Below, piece by piece: positions 7,113-13,748 of a stretch of 32,224 nucleotides of DNA (the stretch's first letter is position 1; each line of letters starts with the position of its first letter). The stretch is from assembly GCF_000497205.1 (NCBI RefSeq), contig NZ_AYJW01000045.1:1-32224 (forward strand), given 5' to 3'. The notes beneath the pieces were generated by a model, which did no database searches, was not told where the DNA came from, and saw only the letters and a list, made by a program, of their open reading frames with translations. The translations under genes and the position numbers were made by a program. The DNA comes from Saccharopolyspora rectivirgula DSM 43747. Lineage in GTDB: Bacteria > Actinomycetota > Actinomycetes > Mycobacteriales > Pseudonocardiaceae.

Positions 7113-8207
7113 CTACGCGGCCAGCCGCTGGCCGCTCTCCGGGTGGAACAGGTGGACCTCCTCGAAGTCGCGGACCGCGACCCGGATCCGCTCGCCCAGC
7201 GCGGGGGAGGTGCGGCCGTCGGTGCGCAGCACCAGCCGCTGCCGGCTCCCGCCGACCTCGACCGAACCGTGCACCAGCGAATCCGCCCCCAGGTCCTCCA
7301 CCAGCTCGACGGTCATCTCCAAGCCGGGTTCGGACTCCGGCACCAGCCGCAACGACTCCGGGCGGACGCCGAAGATCACCTCGCCGGTGCTCCCCGGACC
7401 CAGCTCCACGTTCCGCGGCAGCGGGACCACCTGCTCGCCCAGCTGGACGCTGTCCCCGCGCAGCGGCACCTGCTTGAGGTTCATGGCGGGCGAACCGATG
7501 AACCCGGCCACGAACGTGTTGGCCGGCCGCTGGTAGAGCTCCCGCGGGCTGGCGCACTGCTGCAGGACCCCGTCCTTGAGCACGGCCACCCGGTGCCCCA
7601 TGGTCATCGCTTCGACCTGGTCGTGCGTCACGTACACGGTCGTGGTGCCGAGCCGCTGCTGCAGCGAAGCGATGTTGGCGCGGGTCTCCACCCGGAGCTT
7701 GGCGTCCAAGTTCGACAGCGGCTCGTCCATCAGGAAGACGCTGGGCTCGCGCACGATCGCCCGACCCATGGCGACCCGCTGCCGCTGGCCACCGGAGAGG
7801 GCCTTCGGCTTGCGGTCCAGGTACTTCTCCAGGCCCAGCATCTTGGCCGCCTCGGTGACCTTCTGCTGGATCACGTCCTTGGGCATGCGGCGCAGCTTCA
7901 GCGCGAAGCCCATGTTCTCCGCGACCGTCATGTGCGGGTAGAGCGCGTAGGACTGGAAGACCATCGCGATGTCCCGCGCCTTCGGCGGTTTGCCGGTGAC
8001 GTCGACGCCGCCGATGCGGATGCTGCCCTCGTTCGTCTCCTCCAGACCGGCCAGCATGCGCAGCGCGGTCGACTTGCCGGAACCGGACGGTCCGACGAGG
8101 ACCAGGAACTCGCCGTCGTCGATGTCCAGGGAGAGCCGGTCCACCGCTCGAACGGGCGGCGTGCCGGGGTAGATCCTGGACGCGTTGACGTATGCAACCT
8201 CAGCCAT
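7113..8207 (-). CDS. msiK: MsiK/UgpC-type multi-sugar ABC importer ATPase
   Basis: 364 residues from the ATG at 8207, preceded by AAAGGTG. The protein starts MAEVAYVNASRIYPG, like MsiK. Walker A GPSGSGKST (39-47), Q-loop MVFQSYALYPHMTV, signature LSGGQRQRVAMGRAIVR, Walker B LMDEPLSNLDAKLR and switch THDQVEAM are present. The C-terminal ~120 residues form the OB-fold (MalK/UgpC-type) regulatory domain ending with HLFHPESGQRL. MsiK-type ATPases are orphans that energise several carbohydrate importers encoded elsewhere, which fits the absence of permease or binding-protein genes here. It is divergent from a LacI-family gene that may control it. The symbol is assigned by resemblance and function has not been shown. 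Confidence 0.87.
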   Translation of the reverse strand: MAEVAYVNASRIYPGTPPVRAVDRLSLDIDDGEFLVLVGPSGSGKSTALRMLAGLEETNEGSIRIGGVDVTGKPPKARDIAMVFQSYALYPHMTVAENMGFALKLRRMPKDVIQQKVTEAAKMLGLEKYLDRKPKALSGGQRQRVAMGRAIVREPSVFLMDEPLSNLDAKLRVETRANIASLQQRLGTTTVYVTHDQVEAMTMGHRVAVLKDGVLQQCASPRELYQRPANTFVAGFIGSPAMNLKQVPLRGDSVQLGEQVVPLPRNVELGPGSTGEVIFGVRPESLRLVPESEPGLEMTVELVEDLGADSLVHGSVEVGGSRQRLVLRTDGRTSPALGERIRVAVRDFEEVHLFHPESGQRLAA

Positions 8208-8238
8208 CTGTAACGCACCTTTCGGGTCGGTCTGGAAA

Positions 8239-8267
8239 AAACTAACCGGAAGGATGATTGAGGTCAC
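8239..8267 (-). promoter_or_regulatory. housekeeping-like promoter of the msiK-type gene
   Basis: On the minus strand: -35 GTGACC (8267 to 8262), an exact 17-bp spacer, then -10 TAGTTT (8244 to 8239, TANNNT). The predicted start of transcription is about 25 nt before the ATG at 8207, leaving room for the AAAGGTG ribosome-binding site. Assigned by eye. Confidence 0.5.
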
Positions 8268-8356
8268 TCCCTCGGCAGCGGAACTTCGTTCGGTGATCGA
8301 GTGATCTCGCTGCGTGTTCTCCGCGCCGGCAGTAGTGGGATCTGCATCATGCTCAC

Positions 8357-8387
8357 TTCACCCTGCGGTTCTGAACCGTTACGGTTC
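8357..8387 (+). promoter_or_regulatory. lacI-family promoter with overlapping 15-bp palindromic operator
   Basis: TTCACC (8357-8362), a 17-bp spacer and TACGGT (8380-8385) form a plausible promoter whose -10 ends 6 nt before the ATG at 8392. This implies a leaderless transcript, and no Shine-Dalgarno is visible. The perfect inverted repeat GAACCGTTACGGTTC (8373-8387; 7-bp arms, one central base) covers the -10. LacI-family proteins bind such odd- or even-centred palindromes, so negative autoregulation is the natural reading. The same protein could also act on the divergent msiK promoter, but no second full copy was found there. Confidence 0.6.
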
Positions 8388-8391
8388 CTCC

Positions 8392-9492
8392 ATGGCGCGG
8401 TCAACGAATGCCCGGCGGCCTGCGACGCTGGCCTCACTCGCGGCGGAGCTCGGTGTTTCCCGAACCACGGTTTCCAACGCCTACAACCGTCCGGACCAGC
8501 TCTCCCCGGAGCTGCGCAAGCGGGTCCTGGAGACGGCCCGCCGGCTCGGGTACCCCGGGCCGGACCCGGTGGCCAGATCGCTGCGCACCCGCAAAGCGGG
8601 AGCGGTCGGACTGCTGCTCACCGAAAACCTCTCGTACGCCTTCCGCGACCCGGGCGCCGTGGGCTTCCTCGAGGGCCTGGCCCTCGCCTGCGAAGACGCC
8701 GGCCAGGGGCTGCTGCTGATCCCGGCCAGCCCCGAGCGGGAAGACATCGCCGCGGTGCACCGCGCGGGCGTGGACGGCTTCGTGGTGTACTCCGTTCCGG
8801 AAGACGACCCCCACCTGGCGGCGATGCTGGAACGCCCGGTCCCCGCGGTCATCTGCGACCAGCCGCGGTTGCCCGACCTGGACTGGACCGGTGTCGACGA
8901 CCGGGCCTCGATCAAGCGGCTCGCCGAACACCTGATCAACCTCGGGCACCGCAAGATCGGCGTGCTGTGCATGCGGCTCGCCCGCGGTCGCAACGACGGT
9001 CTCGCCTCGGTGCAGCGGCAGGCGAACGCCAGCTTCCACGTGCAGCGCGCTCGCCTCACCGCGCTGGCGGAGGCCTTCAGCGAAGCCGGGGTCGACTGGA
9101 CGTCCGTCCCCGTGGTGGAGCGGTTCGACCACACCCTGTCCTCCGGGGCGTCCGCGGCCAGCCAGCTGCTGGACCAGGACCCGGACATCACCGCCATCGT
9201 GTGCACTTCGGACATCCTCGCCCTCGGCGCCCTCAACGAGGCGCGCAACCGGAACCTGCGGGTCCCGCAGGACCTCACCATCACCGGCTTCGACGGCATC
9301 CCCGAAGCCGAACGAGCGGGCTTGACCACGGTCCGCCAGCCCTGGCTGGAAAAGGGGCGGGCCGCGGGACGGCTGCTGCTGGAGAAGGGCGAGCCCGGAC
9401 GACCCCGCCACATCGAACTGGAAACCGAACTGATCATCGGCGCCACTTCGGGGCCGCCGCGGCCCAGCGAGGAGCGCTGGTTCGGTCCGTGA
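8392..9492 (+). CDS. LacI-family transcriptional regulator
   Basis: 366 residues from the ATG at 8392, chosen because the N-terminal helix-turn-helix begins right after it (MARSTNARRPATLASLAAEL). The HTH and hinge helix (~12-57, SRTTVSNAYNRPDQLS and RRLGYPGPDPVARSLR) are intact. The rest is a periplasmic-binding-protein-like sugar-sensing domain (AGAVGLLLTE, HLINLGHRKIGVL, FDGIPEAERAGLTTVRQP). It is slightly longer than average because of an insertion ~200-225. It is divergently transcribed from the MsiK-type ATPase, suggesting a role in carbohydrate uptake; the effector sugar cannot be inferred. Confidence 0.93.
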   Translation: MARSTNARRPATLASLAAELGVSRTTVSNAYNRPDQLSPELRKRVLETARRLGYPGPDPVARSLRTRKAGAVGLLLTENLSYAFRDPGAVGFLEGLALACEDAGQGLLLIPASPEREDIAAVHRAGVDGFVVYSVPEDDPHLAAMLERPVPAVICDQPRLPDLDWTGVDDRASIKRLAEHLINLGHRKIGVLCMRLARGRNDGLASVQRQANASFHVQRARLTALAEAFSEAGVDWTSVPVVERFDHTLSSGASAASQLLDQDPDITAIVCTSDILALGALNEARNRNLRVPQDLTITGFDGIPEAERAGLTTVRQPWLEKGRAAGRLLLEKGEPGRPRHIELETELIIGATSGPPRPSEERWFGP

Positions 9493-9498
9493 TCGCGC

Positions 9499-9534
9499 CC
9501 GGGCCCGGCACCGGCCACCGGCGTCGGGCCCCGG
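9499..9534. terminator. GC-rich hairpin between convergent lacI-family and aminopropyltransferase genes
   Basis: CCGGGCCCG (9499-9507) can pair with CGGGCCCCGG (9525-9534) with a single bulge. An alternative CACCGG/CCGGTG pairing nests in the same stretch. It fills the 51-bp gap between two stop codons. There is no U-tract. Confidence 0.45.
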
Positions 9535-9543
9535 TGATCGACC

Positions 9544-11160
9544 TCAGTAGTTCTTCCACTCCTCCTGCGCGTACTGCAGGAGCACCGGGTGCATCAGGGT
9601 GGACGGGACCAGCCCGGGGATCCGGCCCTGGTCCCGCGGGAACACCATCGCGGCCTGCAAGGTGGCCTCGTCCAGGAACCGCAGCGGCGGGGCGTCCTGC
9701 GGCAACCGCAGCGGCGGGGCGTCCGACCCCGCGGTGCCGTTCGAGACCTGGGCCAGGTGGAACCCCCAGTCGCCGAAGCTCGGCACCGGGACGTGGTAGG
9801 GCACCGTGTCCAGCCCGATCGAGCGCATGGTGGCCTCCACCGTCCAGAACGACTTCGGCGCGAAGAACGGAGACCCGGACTGGACGGTCAGCCGAGCCCC
9901 TTCGGCCATCGCCTGCCGGACCAGCCCGTAGAACTCGGCCGAGTACAACTTCGCGGTGGCGGTGGAGTCCGGGTCCGGCATGTCCACCAGCACCACGTCG
10001 AACTTCTCCCGATTGCTCCGCAACCAGCTGAAGGCGTCCGCGTTCACCGTCCGGACCCGCGGGTCGTCGAACGCGTGCCCGTTCAACGCGGACACCTTCG
10101 GGTCGGTGCGGGCCAGCTGGACCACCGCGGGATCCAGCTCCACCAAGGTGACTTCCCGGACGTCCGGGTAGCGCAGCACTTCCCGCAGCGCCAGCCCGTC
10201 CCCGCCGCCGAGCACCAGCACCTTCTCCCGCGGCCCGGCCATGGTCGGGTGCACCATCGCCTCGTGGTACCGGTACTCGTCCACCGAGCTGAACTGCAGG
10301 TCCCCGTTGAGGAACAACCGGACGTCCTGGTTGCCCCCCAGCGACTTCGACTCGGTGAGCACGATCTCCTGGTACGGCGTGCGCTCGGCGTGCACCACCG
10401 GGTGGCTGTACAGCGCTTGCCGGGCCGTGAGCTCGAAGTCGTCGGCGTAGAGGAAGGCGCCCCCCAAGGTGCCGCCGACCACGGCGGTCCCGGCCACCAG
10501 CAGCAGCTTCCCGCGGCCGGGCAGCTCGGTGCGGAAAACGGTGAAGACCAGGCCGATCCCGGCCGCCGCGTTGAGCAGGCCGACCACCAGCGCCCCCTGG
10601 ATCAGGCCGAACAGCGGGAGCAGCAGGAACGGGAAGGCCAACCCGCCGACCAGACCGCCGACGTAGTCCGCGGCGAACAGGTCCGCCACCGCGGAGCCCG
10701 CGTCCTGCTTGCGGATGCGCTGCAGCAGCACCATCAATATCGGGATCTCCGCGCCGATCAGCACCCCGAGCACCAGAGCGGTGACGATCAGCGCCGGCAT
10801 GTACAGGCTCAGCCAGGCGAAAGCCGCGTAGAGCACCAGAACGCTGAGCCCGCCCAGGAACGCCAGCAGCAGCTCCACCGCCACGAACGAGGCCGCCGCC
10901 CAGCGCTGCAGCGGTTTCGCCACCAGCGCTCCCACGCCCATGGCGAACACCATCAGCGACACCACGATCGAGGCCTGGCCGATCGTGTCGCCGATCAGGT
11001 AACTGCCCAGCGCCACCAGGGCGAGCTCGTACACCAGTCCGCAGGCGGCGCAGACGAAGACCGCGGTGAGCACCGCGGTACGAGCGATCAGGCCACGCGG
11101 ACGGCGGTTCCGCGTGGCCTGATCTGCGCTGAGATCGGTGTCAGCAGTGCCAGTGGTCAT
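9544..11160 (-). CDS. membrane-fused spermidine-synthase-like aminopropyltransferase
   Basis: 538 residues. The N-terminal ~235 residues hold about seven membrane segments. From ~265 on is a SpeE-type domain: TPYQEIVLTES, LFLNGDLQFSSVDEYRYHE, the nucleotide-binding loop VLGGGDGLALREVL (~315-328), the acidic end of the next strand VTLVELD, NADAFSWL, and the DMPDP motif corresponding to the catalytic Asp loop. Soluble SpeE transfers aminopropyl groups from decarboxylated S-adenosylmethionine to putrescine; membrane-fused versions are common in bacteria but their substrates are mostly unknown. It is the last gene of a five-gene cassette, 3 bp after the DUF350 gene. The C-terminus contains an in-frame 9-residue duplication (DAPPLR twice). 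Confidence 0.85.
   Translation of the reverse strand: MTTGTADTDLSADQATRNRRPRGLIARTAVLTAVFVCAACGLVYELALVALGSYLIGDTIGQASIVVSLMVFAMGVGALVAKPLQRWAAASFVAVELLLAFLGGLSVLVLYAAFAWLSLYMPALIVTALVLGVLIGAEIPILMVLLQRIRKQDAGSAVADLFAADYVGGLVGGLAFPFLLLPLFGLIQGALVVGLLNAAAGIGLVFTVFRTELPGRGKLLLVAGTAVVGGTLGGAFLYADDFELTARQALYSHPVVHAERTPYQEIVLTESKSLGGNQDVRLFLNGDLQFSSVDEYRYHEAMVHPTMAGPREKVLVLGGGDGLALREVLRYPDVREVTLVELDPAVVQLARTDPKVSALNGHAFDDPRVRTVNADAFSWLRSNREKFDVVLVDMPDPDSTATAKLYSAEFYGLVRQAMAEGARLTVQSGSPFFAPKSFWTVEATMRSIGLDTVPYHVPVPSFGDWGFHLAQVSNGTAGSDAPPLRLPQDAPPLRFLDEATLQAAMVFPRDQGRIPGLVPSTLMHPVLLQYAQEEWKNY
9677..9724. repeat. 27-bp-period in-frame direct repeat in the aminopropyltransferase gene
   Basis: The 21-bp sequence at 9677-9697 is repeated exactly at 9704-9724. 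The 27-bp period equals nine codons, duplicating the peptide DAPPLR near the C-terminus. It looks like a recent slippage or recombination duplication that keeps the frame. Confidence 0.85.
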
Positions 11161-11163
11161 GGA

Positions 11164-11589
11164 TCACCAGATGGCGGCGGCGATGATCGTCGCGATCACC
11201 ACGTGCGCGGCCGCGTTGACCCAGGTGGCCGGGTGCAGGTCCGGAGTGGCCAGTTCATCTCCCAGCTTGCCCGGGGTGATCGCGTCGATGATCAGGAAAG
11301 ACAGGCTCATCAGGATCAGCCCGAGCAGCCCGTAGGCCACGGTGCCGATCAGACCGGTCACCAGGTCGTTGGCGCTGGCCGCGATCGCGGTGGTCAACAC
11401 GATGCCGACCCCCAGCAGCCCGGAGACCAGCAGCAGCGTCGCGTTCGGGTTGCGCTGCACCCAGATCAGGTCTTTCAGCTTGCCCGGGGTGGCCACGTCG
11501 ACCAGCACGTAGCCGAGAGCCATCATCACTACGCCGATCACGCCGTAGGCGACTGCGGCGAGCAGACCCGCAAGCAATTCCTGGAACAC
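11164..11589 (-). CDS. DUF350 integral membrane protein
   Basis: 141 residues, GTG start at 11589 with GAAGGA about 8 nt upstream. Four hydrophobic segments are arranged as two similar halves (YGVIGVVMMALGYVLVDVATPGKL and YGLLGLILMSLSFLIIDAITPGKL), the internal duplication that defines DUF350 (YjfL-like) proteins. Family function is unknown. In proteobacteria relatives sit with polyamine-linked ATP-grasp enzymes, and here the gene directly precedes a spermidine-synthase-like enzyme by 3 bp, so coupling to a polyamine-related membrane process is a fair inference. Confidence 0.88.
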   Translation of the reverse strand: MFQELLAGLLAAVAYGVIGVVMMALGYVLVDVATPGKLKDLIWVQRNPNATLLLVSGLLGVGIVLTTAIAASANDLVTGLIGTVAYGLLGLILMSLSFLIIDAITPGKLGDELATPDLHPATWVNAAAHVVIATIIAAAIW

Positions 11590-11622
11590 GGTGAAGTCCT
11601 TCTCCGTCGTGGTCAGTGTTGG

Positions 11623-12552
11623 TCAGCGCGGTCCCGCAGGGGGTGGTGCCTGCGGAGGCCAGGGTGGTTGTTGCCCTCCACCGGGCTGCGGCGGAGGAGG
11701 CGGCGGTGCCCCTGCCCCCGGGCCGGGCCACTGCGGGGGAGCCGGGACCTGGTGCACCGGCTGCACCGGCTGTTGCGGGGGAACCATCGGCCCCGCGGGA
11801 GGGACCGGGGCCGCCGGTGGCTGCGCGGGGCCGGACGGCTGCTGCTTGCTGCGGGACACGAGACCCATGATCAGCGCGCCCACCGTGAACAAGCCCAGCA
11901 GGACGACCAGCAGCCAGGCGCCCCAGTGGCCGCCCTGGCTGGCCGGCGGGAGCGGTTGGGCCGGCTGCCCGGTGGCCGGCTCCGGGTCCTTCGGGGACAG
12001 TTGCCCGGACTCGACCAGCAGCATCGGCACCGCCAGCGCGACGTGCCCGGTGCCCGAAACCGGGTCGGCCACCAGCACGTCGCCGGTGATGCCCAGGGCC
12101 GGGAAGTCGTGGACGTCCGGCAGCGAGGTGAAGTTGCTGGAGCCGGTGACCTTGATGTCCGCCGCGTCGTCGTCATCGCCGGAGTCCAGGGCCACGATGA
12201 CCTCGGCTTCGACCCAGCGCTGGCAGGTGTTCGCCGGCACGTGGGCACCTCGGCTGGACCCCTGCTCGGAGCGGTTGGTGTAGCCGTCGGTGAGCTTCCA
12301 GCCGAAGCACACGTCGTGCAGTTCTTCCTGCTTGGCCAACTCGGTGGCCAGCTGCTGGGCCTCGCTCTCGGTGAAGTGCTGGATCGCCGGACCGCCGTGG
12401 TGGTCGGACGGCTCGTACAGCTCGGTGCTCTCCGAGGTGAAGCTCGTCGTGGCGGAGCCGCGGTTGCCGAAGTCGCTGACGAGCAAGCCGACCACGAACA
12501 GCCCGGCGAGGGCGAGGAATGCGAAGACGGCTGAACTGCCCTGCTTGTTCAT
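11623..12552 (-). CDS. unrecognised membrane protein with extracytoplasmic domain and proline-rich tail
   Basis: 309 residues. The ATG overlaps the DUF4247 stop by 4 nt (ATGA). The N-terminal segment ~8-26 is hydrophobic. Residues ~27-205 look extracytoplasmic and contain two cysteines (C82, C110) that could form a disulfide, plus an acidic SGDDDDAAD stretch. A second membrane segment spans ~209-233 (GAWLLVVLLGLFTVGALIMG) and is followed by a basic SRSK stop-transfer. The last ~75 residues are Pro/Gln/Gly-rich with runs of six prolines, probably cytoplasmic and disordered. I do not recognise a family. Its place between DUF4247 and DUF350 genes with overlapping codons makes it part of the cassette. 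Confidence 0.85.
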   Translation of the reverse strand: MNKQGSSAVFAFLALAGLFVVGLLVSDFGNRGSATTSFTSESTELYEPSDHHGGPAIQHFTESEAQQLATELAKQEELHDVCFGWKLTDGYTNRSEQGSSRGAHVPANTCQRWVEAEVIVALDSGDDDDAADIKVTGSSNFTSLPDVHDFPALGITGDVLVADPVSGTGHVALAVPMLLVESGQLSPKDPEPATGQPAQPLPPASQGGHWGAWLLVVLLGLFTVGALIMGLVSRSKQQPSGPAQPPAAPVPPAGPMVPPQQPVQPVHQVPAPPQWPGPGAGAPPPPPPQPGGGQQPPWPPQAPPPAGPR

Positions 12553-12989
12553 TTGCCAGCTCCTGGCCCTCCACCGCGGAACGTTTCCCCGTGCGGGCTC
12601 GACCAGCCCCAGAAACCGCCGACGTGGGAGTGGTACCGGCGGTACGCGTAGTCGTCGTCCAGCACGTGGATCACCGAACCGCCCTGGTACGGCCTGATCA
12701 CCACCGCGTCATCCGGGTACCGCAGGTAGATGCCGGTGGAGTCGGTGTAGCGGGACTGGGGCCGCCAGCGGGCGGTGATCTCCTGCGCCACTTCGGACGG
12801 TCGCTTCGGGCTCGTGTAGGCCGCGTTCCTCGCGTTGCCCGGCTCGTCCAGGTGCGCGGCGCGGGTGTAGTGGTCCGCCACGTAGCTGCGCACGCTCGAA
12901 CCGGTGGAGGCGATGGCCACGATCGCCAGGACCAGCGCCAGCAGGGCGGCAACGCCGGCCAGCACGAACCAGAACTTGGGTTTCATCAC
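12549..12989 (-). CDS. DUF4247 membrane-anchored protein
   Basis: 146 residues from a GTG directly after the upstream stop (TGA-GTG-ATG); the ATG at 12986 is an equally possible start. One N-terminal membrane helix (~7-27) is followed by a compact extracytoplasmic domain. YRYPDD-type features (IYLRYPDDAVVIRPYQGGSVIHVLDDD) and GGFWGWSSPHG match DUF4247, a family of unknown function in actinobacteria. The cysteine often found near the start of the mature domain is absent. It is the second gene of the cassette, overlapping the next gene by 4 nt. Confidence 0.82.
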   Translation of the reverse strand: MMKPKFWFVLAGVAALLALVLAIVAIASTGSSVRSYVADHYTRAAHLDEPGNARNAAYTSPKRPSEVAQEITARWRPQSRYTDSTGIYLRYPDDAVVIRPYQGGSVIHVLDDDYAYRRYHSHVGGFWGWSSPHGETFRGGGPGAGK

Positions 12990-13610
12990 TCACGCACTCG
13001 GGTAGATCTGCACTTCGTACCGGCTCAGCTGCTCGCCGGTGCTGGCTTCCCACTCCGCGTCCCCGTAGGACTCGAAACCCAGCATCGCTCCGTCTGGTGC
13101 TTCGTAGTCGTAGTAGCGCACGGTGCCCTCTCCGTTGAGGCCGGTGGTGGCCTCGCTGCGGAAGTGCGCCGTTCCCGACTCCTCCAGGTGGTAGGTGCGA
13201 CCGTTGAGGGTGATGGTCCCCGCCCCGGGCTGCCCGGCGTCCTCCACCGGAGTCCACACCGAGAGCTCCAGGTCCGGGTCCTCTTCGACCTCCAGCCACA
13301 GCTGGGTTCCCTTGGCGTCGTCGAGCAGGTGCTCGTCCCACGTCCAGCCGCCTTCGGACAGCCGGATCGAACCGCGCACGGTGTAGGGGACGCCGCGGAT
13401 CTCGACGATGTCGCCCGCCTTCAACCGGCGGGGGTCTCCGCGGAGGGAGTCGGCGTCACCGGTGTGGAACGGGTCTTGCGGGGAGAAGTTCGCGGCCGGC
13501 TGTTGTTGCTGCTGCTTCTTGTGGGCCATGAGCCCGAACACGAGGGCTGCCACCGCAACGATGAGCAGCAGGATCACCAGGATGACCAGCAACGAGGTAA
13601 GTCCGTTCAC
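12990..13610 (-). CDS. DUF4178 membrane-anchored protein
   Basis: 206 residues, GTG start at 13610 behind a GAGAGGGCAGGGG leader. An N-terminal membrane helix (~5-28) is followed by a KK-polyQ stretch. The body (~60-200) has LKAGDIVEIRGVPYTVRGSIRL, WDEHLLDD, WLEVEEDPDLELSVW and a late RYYDYEAPDGAMLGFE strand set, the signature of DUF4178. The family is uncharacterised; in other actinobacteria it commonly lies beside DUF4247, DUF350 and spermidine-synthase-like genes, as here. It is the first gene of the cassette. A -10-like TACTGT on the minus strand lies ~35 bp upstream but no clear -35 was found. Confidence 0.83.
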   Translation of the reverse strand: MNGLTSLLVILVILLLIVAVAALVFGLMAHKKQQQQQPAANFSPQDPFHTGDADSLRGDPRRLKAGDIVEIRGVPYTVRGSIRLSEGGWTWDEHLLDDAKGTQLWLEVEEDPDLELSVWTPVEDAGQPGAGTITLNGRTYHLEESGTAHFRSEATTGLNGEGTVRYYDYEAPDGAMLGFESYGDAEWEASTGEQLSRYEVQIYPSA

Positions 13611-13700
13611 ACCCCTGCCCTCTCATGACCGACTAGCGGCACCACAGTAGCGGCCGCAGCCGGCGAATAACGTGCTTTTGGGTGAAATCGTGACATGATC

Positions 13701-13733
13701 CGGCGGCCCCGCCTTCGAACGGTGGGGCCGCCG
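13701..13733 (-). terminator. strong hairpin after the trehalose phosphatase/GH15 gene
   Basis: CGGCGGCCCC (13701-13710) pairs perfectly with GGGGCCGCCG (13724-13733), and three further base pairs (one G-T) close a 7-nt loop. It lies 16 bp beyond the TAA of the fused otsB gene and upstream of the DUF4178 promoter region. It probably ends the trehalose operon. No U-tract follows. Confidence 0.65.
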
Positions 13734-13748
13734 GACCAGCAACCTCGA

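Noticed and set aside
9589-12534. 981-codon plus-strand frame opposite the five-gene cassette
   Set aside because: Low-complexity Gln/Arg/Gly-rich shadow; the minus-strand genes carry membrane segments, motifs and coupled start/stop codons.
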